From the NCBI RefSeq assembly GCF_001294625.1, contig NZ_CP012677.1:2046001-2110000 (forward strand): DNA of 64,000 bases, written 5' to 3'. The DNA comes from Arthrobacter alpinus (GTDB lineage Bacteria > Actinomycetota > Actinomycetes > Actinomycetales > Micrococcaceae). A program made the translations under genes and the position numbers. Numbering within the stretch: position 1 is the first letter of the stretch; each line of letters begins with the position of its first letter. Shown here in pieces: positions 51,731-60,786 of the stretch. The notes under the pieces were generated by a model that was not told where the DNA came from, ran no database searches, and saw only the letters and a program-made list of their open reading frames with translations.

Positions 51731-53097
51731 ATGCAGGCAACAAAGCCCCACCCCTCCAAGGTCTCACCATCACGCCCGCGCACACGTACCATGGCCGTGG
51801 CCGTCACCCTCGCGGTGGCCGCGTTTGGATTTGCCGGAGCCATGCCCGCCCTCGCTAACGACGGCGGTTCCCTCGCCGAGGCTTCGGCCAACCCCGCGAA
51901 CGTTGGCAACGCCGCCGCTGCCGACCTGCTGGTACCGGTCATCACATCCTCCGGCCTGCCAGGCCCCGTCGTCTCGGGGGAGACGGCAGCCATCGGCGTC
52001 AGTGTTGGCAGCAGCCAGCTCGGCTCACCGGCGGCGTCCGGCTTCGTTTTCTTGATGGTAAACGGCGAAGCGTTGCAGGCCAGCGCGGTCACCGACGGGC
52101 TGGCCAGCTTCGTCATCCGTCCCCTGGCTGGCGGGAATGACTCCCAGGTGAGCATTCTCTACTCGGGCCATGACGCGTATTCTGACGGAACCCTGGAACT
52201 CGGCGCTTTGGTAGTGGGTCCCGCCACGGCAAACCTGTCCCTCTCCGTGCCAAAGCTCCCGGCCTACGCCGGAGGTCTGATGGGCGTGGATGTGACGGTG
52301 GCCTCGGAGGACTCTGCACAGTACGGATCCCCCGACGGAACCGTTGTTCTCACCCTGGACGGCGTGGAGGTTGGCACTGCACAGTTGCTCGGAAGCAATC
52401 ACATTGGCCGCGGTTTTGCCGGCCTCGATGAGGACCTCAGTGCACCGGACGCGCAGGGTACGGCCCGATTCATGGTGACGAACCCAGTATTTTGCTTGGC
52501 TCCCCCGACAGCTTTGACCTCCGGGCACACTTCCACCCGCGCAGTGGGTTCACGGAAGCCACCCACATGCCGTATTCGGTGACCACGCAAGCTGCACGGA
52601 CCTCGCTGCAGATTCATGTCGGGGGAACAGTTGATTCGGCCACCACCGTGACCGGCACCACCATCTTGCACGCCGGGATCGAATTCCTCGACGCCGCCGC
52701 CGGTAGCGCCGCCCCCCTGTCGGGAACCGTCCGTTTCTACGCAGACGGTGTCCGCATCGGCGAAGTAGTCGCTGAGCCGCTGGGCATGGCGGCCCTTCCG
52801 TGGACGCCCAAGGCTTCGGGTGAAGTCATGCTGAGCGCCGAATTCCTTCCCGATACGCTCAACCATGCGGGTTCGATCCAAGAAGCTGCCATCACGGTGG
52901 CCCTGCCGGTAGTCCCGGACGAGATTGTCCCGGAGAAGGTGGTCCCTGCCAGCAGCACCACACAGAAGACTGACCTGGCCGCGACCGGCGCCAACGGCTC
53001 AGCTCTAATGCTTGGCGGGTCCGCATCGATCCTCGGCGCCGGACTGTTGGCTTTGCTCTTCTCCCGCCGCCGCAGGAACTCCACCAAGCGGCGCTAG
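51731..53097 (+). pseudogene. Frameshifted surface protein with LAATG sorting signal
   Basis: Two consecutive frames form one protein. The first starts MTMQATKPHPSKV at 51725/ATG 51731 and has a signal peptide (VAVTLAVAAFGFAGAMPALA) and Ig-like beta-sandwich repeats (SGFVFLMVNGEALQASAVTD, GTVVLTLDGVEVG). Near 52481-52490 the reading must move by one base: frame one gives VTNPVFCLAPP, while frame two continues as ILLGSPDSFDLRAHFHP. The second frame has another repeat (GTVRFYADGVRIGE) and ends TDLAATGANGS, a hydrophobic stretch and RRRRNSTKRR, a sortase class E type sorting signal. One missing base in the CCC at 52483-52485 would explain it. Either a true mutation, a phase-variable site or a sequencing error. 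Confidence 0.82.
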
Positions 53098-53190
53098 GAA
53101 CACACGCATTGACCACCACATCCCACAGCACAAAACCGCAGTCACACTACTGCTTGTGCGGATGTCCCTAAGAAGAATTTGGCGAGGATT

Positions 53191-54039
53191 ATGACAGAGA
53201 GAACAAGCACCGAAGCAACGGTTGCCAATGACGGGTATTTCGGTCCGGGCAGCGTGAGCTGGATACTATTTTCGGACCCATCCGCAAAGCTGGGCGGCGT
53301 TGTCGCCATTCTTTTGCAGGCCCTGAACCCCATGATGATGCGCCTGTTCGCTCAGACCAGCGGCTATGCCACCGACGTGGACGGGCGGGCCGAGCGGACC
53401 GGCAGGTACATCGACACCACCATTTTTGGTGACCGGGCCCACGCGGATGCCGCCGGGGCCTCCGTACGCCGCATGCACCAGCATGCCAACTGGACTGACC
53501 CGCAAACCGGTGTCCAGTTGCGCGCTAACACCCATGACTGGCTCGTCTGGACCCATAACACGCTGGTGTGGGGTATTCTTCGGGCCGCTGACGCCTTCGG
53601 TCCCGAACTGAGCGTGCACCAGCAAGATGACTTCGTGAGCGAACAGCACAAGGCAGCCAGCCTTGTCGGCATCGAACCCACCGTGCTCGCCTGCACCCGT
53701 GCCGAACTTGACGCCTACATGGAGGCGCAAAAAACCTGGATGGCGCTGAGCCTGCCTGCCGCCGAGATCTCTCGCGGACTTCGCAAGCCCAACCTCAGGG
53801 GGAACCCGGCGAAAATCTGGGCGGGCGTCGTCGTCCAGGACGGTGTGCTGTCCCTGCTCCCGGAGTGGGCACGCCTGCTCTACGGCATTGAAGGTCGCCC
53901 CATGAACCTTCTCAGTGCAGCCCGCGTAACACGGGGTTTCATTGCCGGTGCCCGCAAGAATGTCTCCCGAGCGGAGCTAATTTCCGAGGTTACCGAACGC
54001 GTGCGCACCCACCCGTACCGCAAGGTGCGCCAGCGCTAG
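53191..54039 (+). CDS. MpaB/DUF2236 family oxygenase-like protein
   Basis: A protein of about 282 residues of the DUF2236 family: GYFGPGSVSWILFSDPSAKL at the start, GGVVAILLQALNPMMMRLFA, RTGRYIDTTIFGD, VRRMHQHANWTDP and THDWLVWTHNTLVWGI. Members include the latex-clearing protein Lcp and mycophenolic acid enzyme MpaB; a histidine of the HD-W-WxH segment would hold heme b. Whether it is an oxygenase here is unknown. Start ATG 53191 with GCGAGG upstream. It follows the broken surface protein by 93 bp and faces mutM. Confidence 0.85.
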   Translation: MTERTSTEATVANDGYFGPGSVSWILFSDPSAKLGGVVAILLQALNPMMMRLFAQTSGYATDVDGRAERTGRYIDTTIFGDRAHADAAGASVRRMHQHANWTDPQTGVQLRANTHDWLVWTHNTLVWGILRAADAFGPELSVHQQDDFVSEQHKAASLVGIEPTVLACTRAELDAYMEAQKTWMALSLPAAEISRGLRKPNLRGNPAKIWAGVVVQDGVLSLLPEWARLLYGIEGRPMNLLSAARVTRGFIAGARKNVSRAELISEVTERVRTHPYRKVRQR

Positions 54040-54058
54040 CCGTTGTCTAAGGCACGAC

Positions 54059-54093
54059 GACGGCGGCCCACCTTCCCAGGGTGGGCCGCCGTC
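54059..54093. terminator. Bidirectional terminator MpaB / mutM
   Basis: GACGGCGGCCCACC (54059-54072) pairs with GGTGGGCCGCCGTC (54080-54093), 14 bp perfect with a 7 nt loop. It lies 19 bp after the MpaB-like gene and before the convergent mutM end. Confidence 0.8.
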
Positions 54094-54120
54094 GGTGGGT
54101 GGGCCGCCGTCGGTGGGTGG
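54080..54120. repeat. 18 bp tandem repeat next to terminator
   Basis: GTGGGCCGCCGTCGGTGG occurs twice in tandem (54081-54098 and 54099-54116), followed by a partial third copy (GTGGGC). The first copy is the right arm of the terminator hairpin, so the second copy offers an alternative pairing partner for the left arm. Confidence 0.75.
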
Positions 54121-54160
54121 GCGTGCAGAGATCACCGTCCCGACAAGTCCGATCACGCCG

Positions 54161-55105
54161 TTACAGGCGGGCGTTGCGAGGTTTCGGCTGGCACACCGGA
54201 CAACTGTAAGAAGACCGATTCATGAACGTGTCGCGGCGGATCACGGTGGCCAGGCCCAGTGCGGAACAGCGCAGGCAGGGTTCGCCTTCACGTCCGTAGG
54301 CATTCAAGGAGCGGGAAAAATAGCCGGAGGCGCCGTTGACGTTCACGTATAGGGAATCGAAGCTGGTGCCGCCGGCGTCCAGGGCCCTGGACATGACGTC
54401 GTGCGCGGCGTGGATTATCCGCTGCGTCTGCGGCAGGCGCAAGGTCTCGGTAGGGCGGGCATAGTGCATTTTGGCCGCCCACAGGGCCTCGTCGGCGTAG
54501 ATGTTGCCAATGCCTGAGACCATCCCCTGGTCGAGTAGGGCACGTTTGAGGCCCGTTTTACGGGCCCGGAGCTTCTTGTGCAGGGCCTCGAGGGAGAAGT
54601 GGGGATCCAGGGGGTCGCGGCCAATGTGTGCGGCTTCCGCTGGGATCAGGGCCAGCGCGGATCCGCAGCCACCGGGCAGGCCGTCTTCCGTGGGCACCAG
54701 CGAGGTGACAAACAAGCCGCCAAAGATCCGTTGGTCAACAAAGCGCAGTTCCTGCGGCGCATCAGAACGCGGCGAAAAGGACAGGCGAACCTTGAGGTGC
54801 TTTTCGTGTGGCTGATCCGGGGATTCCACCAGCAGTTGCCCGCTCATTCCCAGGTGGGCCACCAGCGCGGTGTGCGGCGGCCCCGTGGACGCCGGCGCAT
54901 CGGTCAGGGGCATCCACAAGAACTTGCCCCGCCGGACCACGTCCAGGACGGTTGCTCCCAAAAGATTGCCACGGAAATCCTCGACGCCCAGGGGATGCCG
55001 GCGAATGGACCGGGGGTCCGGCACCGACACTTCGGTGATGCTCCGCCCAGCGATCCAGCGCTCCAGTCCGCGCCGAACCACTTCTACCTCGGGAAGTTCA
55101 GGCAT
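54161..55105 (-). CDS. mutM: Formamidopyrimidine-DNA glycosylase
   Basis: A protein of 314 residues that removes oxidised purines such as 8-oxoguanine. It begins [20 protein letters not shown] with the catalytic proline and glutamate, has the helix-2-turn-helix [20 protein letters not shown], and ends with a zinc finger ([20 protein letters not shown] then SYSCPVCQ). It starts 2 bp after the rnc stop, so it is the last gene of the yceD-rpmF-rnc-mutM run. Confidence 0.96.
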   Translation of the reverse strand: MPELPEVEVVRRGLERWIAGRSITEVSVPDPRSIRRHPLGVEDFRGNLLGATVLDVVRRGKFLWMPLTDAPASTGPPHTALVAHLGMSGQLLVESPDQPHEKHLKVRLSFSPRSDAPQELRFVDQRIFGGLFVTSLVPTEDGLPGGCGSALALIPAEAAHIGRDPLDPHFSLEALHKKLRARKTGLKRALLDQGMVSGIGNIYADEALWAAKMHYARPTETLRLPQTQRIIHAAHDVMSRALDAGGTSFDSLYVNVNGASGYFSRSLNAYGREGEPCLRCSALGLATVIRRDTFMNRSSYSCPVCQPKPRNARL

Positions 55106-55107
55106 GG

Positions 55108-55905
55108 TTACGCGGGAATCCCGCCTGAAGTCGCGGAAGGGGCGGCGGGCGACTGAACATCGCGGGAGGCTCCGGCGTCGTGCTTGGAAGAATTGAAACG
55201 ATCATCAACCACCAACCAGCCGGCAGCGGCAGCGGCACGCTCGGCTTCCTTCTTTGACGGGCCGGTGCCGGTGCCAAAGTGGTGGCCACCAATCATCAGT
55301 CGTGCCGTGAAGGAGCGGTCGTGATCTGGGCCGGTTCCGGTGATGTCGTAGACGATGGCACCGAGGCGGCGGGCTGCGGCAATTTCCTGGATGTTGGTTT
55401 TCCAGTCGGTCCCGGCGCCGAGGGCGTCGGCGTCGGCCAGCAGCGGACCCACCAGGCGCATAACAAGTTCGCGGGCCGTTTCGATGCCGTGGGTGATGTA
55501 GGTGGCGCCGATGAGCGCTTCCATGGTGTCGGCCAAGATGGAGGACTTATTGCGGCCCTTGGTCAGGCGCTCCCCTTGGCCGAGGTAAATGAACTCGCCA
55601 ACACCGAGCTCTCGGGCGATCTGCGCCAGTGCCCGGGTGGAGACCACTGCGGAGCGGCGCTTGGCCAGATCCCCCTCGGGAAGGCTGGGGTGGTCCCGGT
55701 ACAAGGCGTCGGTGACGGAGAAACCCAGGATCGAGTCGCCCAGGAACTCCAGGCGCTCGTTGGTGGGGATGCCACCGTTTTCATACGCGTAGGAGCGATG
55801 CGTCAGGGCAAGACGAAGCGTCCCGGCATCAATATTGACACCGAGACGCTTCAACAGCTGGCGATGCCCGTCCTCGAGCTTCGAAGTTTGAAGATCAGAG
55901 GACAT
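55108..55905 (-). CDS. rnc: Ribonuclease III
   Basis: A protein of about 265 residues. The signature [20 protein letters not shown] lies near residue 45, the second acidic site [19 protein letters not shown] near residue 118, and a double-stranded RNA binding domain starts at [16 protein letters not shown] with [16 protein letters not shown]. It processes rRNA and cuts duplex RNA. A tail of about 25 residues rich in Ser and Ala follows. Start at 55905 has GGAGC upstream; an earlier in-frame start lies at 55920. Confidence 0.96.
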   Translation of the reverse strand: MSSDLQTSKLEDGHRQLLKRLGVNIDAGTLRLALTHRSYAYENGGIPTNERLEFLGDSILGFSVTDALYRDHPSLPEGDLAKRRSAVVSTRALAQIARELGVGEFIYLGQGERLTKGRNKSSILADTMEALIGATYITHGIETARELVMRLVGPLLADADALGAGTDWKTNIQEIAAARRLGAIVYDITGTGPDHDRSFTARLMIGGHHFGTGTGPSKKEAERAAAAAGWLVVDDRFNSSKHDAGASRDVQSPAAPSATSGGIPA

Positions 55906-55966
55906 GAGCAGCTCCTGCAAAAATATTAACCACTAAACGAACGGACCTGTTGGCCGAACGGACGTC

Positions 55967-56170
55967 TTAGACGTCAGCAACCTTACGGCCCTTGTATTCC
56001 AAGAACAGTGCGGTACCGGCGGAGTCGGTGACAACCCGGGCCTGGTGCGGCAGGCTGTAAACAACCTCGCCGTTTTCGATGGTCTTGACCAGAGCAGGCG
56101 CGGTGGCCTTCCACTGGGAACGGCGTGCGCGCGTATTGGCGCGGGACATCTTCCGCTTCGGAACAGCCAC
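55967..56170 (-). CDS. rpmF: 50S ribosomal protein L32
   Basis: A protein of 67 residues: [40 protein letters not shown] and [11 protein letters not shown]. The usual zinc-binding cysteines of many L32 proteins are absent, so this is the cysteine-free form. GAAAAGAG precedes the start. It follows the yceD gene by 58 bp, the usual arrangement. Confidence 0.96.
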   Translation of the reverse strand: MAVPKRKMSRANTRARRSQWKATAPALVKTIENGEVVYSLPHQARVVTDSAGTALFLEYKGRKVADV

Positions 56171-56228
56171 GGCAAACTCTTTTCTCTCGATAACTCACAG
56201 GCACATGCCCGCAAGTAAAACTTATTTG

Positions 56229-56795
56229 CTAGTCTTCTTCGCCGGTAAAGCCCTGTAGGGCAGCCCACCGAGGATCTGCAACCTCGTGATGGTGCCCCGG
56301 CTCATCTGCAAGGTGTATTCCACATTCGGAACACAGGCCCTCACAGTCTTCCCGGCACACCGGCTGGAACGGCAGGGCGGTTACCACTGCGTCCCGCAAC
56401 ACCGGTTCAAGATCGATAGAATCGTGCTCGACCCAACGTTGCTGATCTTCTTCTTGTTCGAGGAAGTCCGCAGGCGGTTCCTCGTAGAAGAAAAGTTCTT
56501 GCACATCAACTTCAAGATCATCCTCGAAGGTTTCCAGGCATCGGGAGCATTCGCCAGTCACTTCGACCAGCACACTGCCCGACACCAAAATTCCCTCATG
56601 AACAGACTCAAAACGCAGTTCCAGATCCAAATCAGTTCCGGGCGTCACGCTGATGAGCGGGGTACCAAATTGCTCTGGCACAGGTATATGTTCAACAAAG
56701 GAGTGCATATTGCCGGGGCTTCGCCCAAGCTCCCTGATACCAATGGTAAGGGGCGTGCCATGGTTGGACTTGTTGCCCAACGTGCTTGCGCTAAT
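56229..56795 (-). CDS. yceD: YceD/DUF177 family protein
   Basis: A protein of about 183-188 residues. The core holds LTIGIRELGRSPGNMHSFVE, LVEVTGECSRCLETFEDDLE and the paired cysteines CREDCEGLCSECGIHLADEP near the C-terminus. YceD is linked to 23S rRNA and ribosomal protein L32 expression, and precedes rpmF here. No ATG or GTG lies near the proper N-terminus: AGGAG stands 5 bases before an ATT codon at 56795, while TTG at 56780 is 20 bases away from it. The ATT is given as start on spacing alone; an ATG at 56879 is also in frame but adds a basic, non-family segment. Confidence 0.85.
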   Translation of the reverse strand: MSASTLGNKSNHGTPLTIGIRELGRSPGNMHSFVEHIPVPEQFGTPLISVTPGTDLDLELRFESVHEGILVSGSVLVEVTGECSRCLETFEDDLEVDVQELFFYEEPPADFLEQEEDQQRWVEHDSIDLEPVLRDAVVTALPFQPVCREDCEGLCSECGIHLADEPGHHHEVADPRWAALQGFTGEED

Positions 56796-57056
56796 GAGAA
56801 CTCCTGTAAAAACATATGACCGACGCACTATCTTAGCCCGAATAGTCACGGGCTTCAAAACGAGCGGTACCAAAGCCAATTCGGCCTTGTTCAGTCTACG
56901 ACAGTTCGTGGCTTAACGGCGAACCCATCCATCCGCGCCGCCCGTGATGTAACTCTCTTAACGCGCGACGCCGGCTGGCCAGCTTTCGCTGGCACCGTTG
57001 CCTGCCGCTGTGCTCGCTGGTCGCGGGTGCGCAGAACCGGGGCCGGGTTCTGGACG

Positions 57057-58322
57057 CTACGAAGGACGCACGCAAGCACGTGGCGCTTCAAACCCCGAAG
57101 GCGATTTCGCTGACTCTATGAGCCACCTGCCTCCAGAGTAGACGAGCGTGTAATTCACACTGAAGTCAGAACACGTCTGCCCGCTGTAGCCGTACGCGGC
57201 GTCTTGGTATGTCCTGAACGACACACCTGCGAGCATTGTGGTGTCAAAACCGCTCAGAGTTTCCAAAGTAATTGATTGCCATGCAGAACTCTGTTGGCCT
57301 GCACGCCATACCTGCAGCCCACCCATCTGAGCTTGTTCCTGGGTAGTGAAGTCAGCGAACGCTGCCTCATAGTCTTGCCTATTGATAGACAGTGCATGCC
57401 AGAGCAGGAAGTTTGCGATCTCTTGGGAGCTGGGACTAGTTGTCTTGACAACTATAGGAAGGCTAGTTTGTGACGTCGGTGCCGGCGTGGATTTCGGGGA
57501 GGCGCAGCTAGTCAGTGGAATGACTGTTGCCGAATTCCGCCACACTTCGACCTGCGGTGCCGCAACGGTGGCATCAACTGCATAGCCAAAACCGTCCACC
57601 TTGTGTCCCACATATTCCTCGCTGAGTGTTGCGACAACGATCCCTGCAACGACACCATCGAGGTAAACGAGGGGACCTCCACTATTCCCTCCGTTGATGC
57701 TCGCATCCGTTTGAATTTTGCTTTTCTCCAGGCTGGCAATGGAACTTCCCTTCTCACCAAATCCAGTGATGCCGCCCCTTGTCATCTTGTAGCCATACCC
57801 GAGTGGGAACCCTAGCGCGGCAACTTCCTGCCCGATATTGGGTGCCTGCTGCGAAAGGGTGAAAACGTGCCCGCTAAATGGCACAGATGATCTAACCAGG
57901 GCAAGGTCCAGTTCACTGTCTATGCCAAGCACTTCTGCGGGTGAAGATTGCAATCTAGTGGAATCAGTAAGCACCAGATCTATAGAGGATTGATCCTCCA
58001 CCACGTGGGCCGCAGTGACAATGAGATTCGGGCTGATGAGAAATCCGCTCCCTATCCAGCTGCGGCCTTGGCAATCGGCCGTTTCAAACTTTACAACTCC
58101 GTTTGCAGCAAGGGCATTGGTTTCTTGCCAGGTGCTTGGCACGGTCGCAGTAGCAGTGGGCGGTGACGGCTCGGATATCACCACGGCATCTGGTGTCGTC
58201 GGTGGCTGAGTGCCCCCGGGAGGAGGGCCGATGGTTACCGGAATGCACCCGGTCAAAGATATCGCCACGGCGACGACCATCGATGAACGAACAAATATCC
58301 TGACAACTGGGCTGCTCATCAT
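57057..58322 (-). CDS. Trypsin-like serine protease lipoprotein
   Basis: A protein of 421 residues. The N-terminus has a lipoprotein signal (VVAVAISLTGCIPVTIG, lipobox LTGC), followed by a Pro/Thr-rich linker. The protease domain has His in NLIVTAAHVVED, Asp in SELDLALVRSS and Ser in TDASINGGNSGGPLVYLDG, the S1/DegP-like triad. The C-terminal 130 residues carry no PDZ domain; they form an unrecognised domain (LWHALSINRQDYEAAFADFT). It would be anchored outside the membrane. The gene interrupts the usual yceD-coaD adjacency and appears to be an accessory insertion. Confidence 0.87.
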   Translation of the reverse strand: MMSSPVVRIFVRSSMVVAVAISLTGCIPVTIGPPPGGTQPPTTPDAVVISEPSPPTATATVPSTWQETNALAANGVVKFETADCQGRSWIGSGFLISPNLIVTAAHVVEDQSSIDLVLTDSTRLQSSPAEVLGIDSELDLALVRSSVPFSGHVFTLSQQAPNIGQEVAALGFPLGYGYKMTRGGITGFGEKGSSIASLEKSKIQTDASINGGNSGGPLVYLDGVVAGIVVATLSEEYVGHKVDGFGYAVDATVAAPQVEVWRNSATVIPLTSCASPKSTPAPTSQTSLPIVVKTTSPSSQEIANFLLWHALSINRQDYEAAFADFTTQEQAQMGGLQVWRAGQQSSAWQSITLETLSGFDTTMLAGVSFRTYQDAAYGYSGQTCSDFSVNYTLVYSGGRWLIESAKSPSGFEAPRACVRPS

Positions 58323-58578
58323 CGCGCGTCCTCACTGTAGGACCCGGGCCGATGCGACCAGAATTCCAGTCAGAGCCGACCGGGTTCTCCAAAATTAGAC
58401 CCAATATGACCGTTCCGCCATAGAATTTGTCATTTCAGTTCGCATCTTGAACCTCACGATTCGAAAAAAGGGCCCCGCGAGATAGTTCGTTAGGTTCGCG
58501 CGTGTGCACTGGAATGATCTGAGCCACAACAAGCGGGAAAGCCTATCGACCATGGGCGGTTCCGTGCATAGTGGGTTC

Positions 58579-59173
58579 ATGAGGCTTTCCGCGTTCATCC
58601 CCGAGTGGCAAATCGGCTCCCGAGACATTGCCGTCCCCGTGGTGGGTGAACCGTTCCACCGTGTGCTGGTCTTTTCCAGTGACGACGGCAATCCGGCCAT
58701 GCACTACGGCTCCTTTGGGCAGGAGGTTGCCGTGGCAGCTACGGCAACGCCGCTGACCGAGCACCCGGGAGGCGTCCGGGGCGCCTTTCCAACCGAGCTG
58801 CGGTGCGCAGGCTTCTCCCTGTACTGGGATGCCCCACATCGAGTCAGTGGTAAGGGAAGATTTACCGGGATCGTCAGCACCAGCGGTGACGGGGCGGCCC
58901 CCACCAGCTTCCCCCAAGTCCGCGGGAGCGTGGACTCCCTGGCGATCGTGTCCTTGGCTTTTTGCGAGTGCGTATCCCGGGAGGCGGGCGTGGGCTCCAG
59001 TCCCGGGAAACCAGCAACAATTCCGCCTCGTGGACAGTTATCCCCCGTGGCAGCCGACCGAGGATTCGCTGGTGTCACCGCAGCGGAAGGTGACAGGTGT
59101 CCTGGTCATCGTGGACACAGGCGCCAGACCCGCTGCGAACCAGTCGTCCGCCAGCAAATCCCGGGCCGCCTGA
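58579..59173 (+). pseudogene. Hypothetical gene with internal frameshift
   Basis: The first frame encodes MRLSAFIPEWQIGSRDIAVP, HYGSFGQEVAVAATATPLTE and ELRCAGFSLYWDAPHRVSGK, then VRGSVDSLAIVSLAFCECV. Around 59000 the coding character moves to another frame: PGNQQQFRLVDSYPPWQPTE and SPQRKVTGVLVIVDTG, ending with TGA at 59171-59173. Together they read like one protein of about 198 residues with a single-base indel near 59005-59020. I do not recognise the family. No signal peptide is seen. The break may be real decay or a sequencing error. Confidence 0.55.
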
Positions 59174-59184
59174 CGCGCGTCCTA

Positions 59185-59219
59185 TTCTGCGCCACCCTCG
59201 CCACGAGCGTGGCGCAGAA
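59185..59219. terminator. Hairpin between hypothetical gene and coaD
   Basis: TTCTGCGCCAC (59185-59195) pairs with GTGGCGCAGAA (59209-59219), 11 bp perfect, loop 13 nt. A variant half-site GAGCGTGGCGCATAAC follows at 59244-59259. It lies between convergent genes. Confidence 0.65.
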
Positions 59220-59277
59220 CAGTGTCATGCGCCGTGCCGGGCATGAGCGTGGCGCATAACAGAGCAGCGAAGGTCCG

Positions 59278-59793
59278 CTAAAGCCTCGGCGGGACGACGG
59301 TCACGGGGCGCGTGTCCGGACCCACGTCACCTTGCAGCCGGCGCAGCGCCGCACGCGGCACAAAGTCCGAGACATCCCCGCCCAGTGCGTGAACTTCCTT
59401 GATCAAGGTAGAAGACAGGTGCAGGTAGCGGCTGTCCCCCGGAAGGAACACGGTCTCCACACCGGAGAGCTGGCGGTTCATGGTTGCCATGGGCAGCTCG
59501 TAGTCAAAATCGGAGGAGGACCGTAGCCCCTTTACAATGGCGCAGACCCCTCGAGCATGGCAGTATTCGGTGAGCAGACCCTCCCCCATGGCTTCCACAG
59601 TTATCCCCGACAGTGCCGAGAAGGTGGTCCTGGCCATTTCCAGGCGCTCAGATAATGTGAACCTGTATTTCTTGGTGTAATTGGTGGAAATAGCCACAAT
59701 AACCTCGTCAAACAGTCCTGAGGCACGGGTGATCACTTCAATGTGGCCCTTGTGGATGGGGTCAAAAGATCCGGGGCATACCGCGCGTCGCAT
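59278..59793 (-). CDS. coaD: Phosphopantetheine adenylyltransferase
   Basis: A protein of about 171 residues that makes dephospho-CoA from phosphopantetheine and ATP. It has VCPGSFDPIHKGHIEVITRA (the HxGH motif is HKGH), LTEYCHARGVCAIVKGLRSS and FLPGDSRYLHLSSTLIKEVH. In related genomes coaD is next to yceD, rpmF and rnc; here 2.5 kb of other genes lie between. The start at 59793 gives MRRAVCPGSFDP. Confidence 0.95.
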   Translation of the reverse strand: MRRAVCPGSFDPIHKGHIEVITRASGLFDEVIVAISTNYTKKYRFTLSERLEMARTTFSALSGITVEAMGEGLLTEYCHARGVCAIVKGLRSSSDFDYELPMATMNRQLSGVETVFLPGDSRYLHLSSTLIKEVHALGGDVSDFVPRAALRRLQGDVGPDTRPVTVVPPRL

Positions 59794-59899
59794 ACACAAG
59801 AATCTAGCCGATCAATCGCGCCGCGCATGGTTGATTGCCGCCATGTCACGGCAGTTCCGTGATGTACTGACCAGTAACCCCGCCGTTGAGAGGAATCCC

Positions 59900-60784
59900 A
59901 TGAAAACTGCACCCCCCTTCACACTGAAAGGCAAGACCATCTTGATCACGGGCGCCGGCATGGGCATGGGCCGCCTCTACGCCTTGCGAGCAGCCAGGGA
60001 GGGCGCTTCCACGGTGGTGCTGTGGGATCTGAACCAGAAGGCCGCGGACGACGTCGGCGCACAAGTCCGTGCCCTTGGCGCCAGGGCTGTGGTCCAGACG
60101 GTGGATCTGGCCACCCTGGATTCGATCACGGCGACAGCCCAAACACTGCGTGAAGAGCACGGCATCGACGCCCCGGACGTGCTGGTCAACAACGCGGGCA
60201 TTGTCAAGGGCGGCCCGTTCTGGGAGCACGACTCCGAACGACACACCCAGGCCATCATGGCCATCAACGCCATGGCCCCCATGTTTGTCACGGCAGAGTT
60301 CCTGCCCGCCATGATGAAGTCGGGGAGGGCGGCTCGGATCTTGAACATTGCCTCGGCCGCCGGAACGTTGGCCAACCCGAACATGAGCGTGTATGCGGCC
60401 TCCAAGTGGGCTGTGATCGGTTGGAGCGATTCTCTGCGGCTCGAACTGGAACGCTCAGGATCACCGGTTTTGGTCAGTACCTTCTGCCCCAGCTACATCA
60501 GCACCGGCATGTTCGCCGGTGTCAAGGGACCGCTGCTCACCCCCCTGATGACCCCGGATGTCGCCGTCGACCGCGCCTGGCGGGCGATGCTCAACGGCAC
60601 GCCGCTAAAGCTCACCCCGTGGACGGCAAAACTGGCCATGGGCCTGCGTGGCGTGTTGCCCACTAGGGTCTGGGACGTGGTGGCCGGTAACGTATTCAAG
60701 GTCTACAACAGCATGGATCACTTCACCGGCCGCCCGGCCGCGCAAGTAGTGGCACCACCACAAGCCGGTTCCGCAAAGGAGTAG
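59900..60784 (+). CDS. Short-chain dehydrogenase/reductase
   Basis: A protein of 294 residues. The cofactor site is ILITGAGMGMGRLYALRAAR, the NAG motif is LVNNAGIVKGG, and the catalytic residues are Ser in LNIASAAGTLAN and Tyr-x-x-x-Lys in SVYAASKWAVIGW. An acidic residue after the second strand (LWDLNQ) suggests preference for NAD+. The substrate is unknown. ATG 59900 has GAGAGGA upstream. The aminotransferase gene begins 2 bp after its stop. Confidence 0.92.
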   Translation: MKTAPPFTLKGKTILITGAGMGMGRLYALRAAREGASTVVLWDLNQKAADDVGAQVRALGARAVVQTVDLATLDSITATAQTLREEHGIDAPDVLVNNAGIVKGGPFWEHDSERHTQAIMAINAMAPMFVTAEFLPAMMKSGRAARILNIASAAGTLANPNMSVYAASKWAVIGWSDSLRLELERSGSPVLVSTFCPSYISTGMFAGVKGPLLTPLMTPDVAVDRAWRAMLNGTPLKLTPWTAKLAMGLRGVLPTRVWDVVAGNVFKVYNSMDHFTGRPAAQVVAPPQAGSAKE

Positions 60785-60786
60785 TA

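Noticed and set aside
54080..54120. CRISPR-like array at the GTGGGCCGCCGTCGGTGG repeats
   Set aside because: There are only two full copies, directly abutting without spacers, and no cas genes are near.
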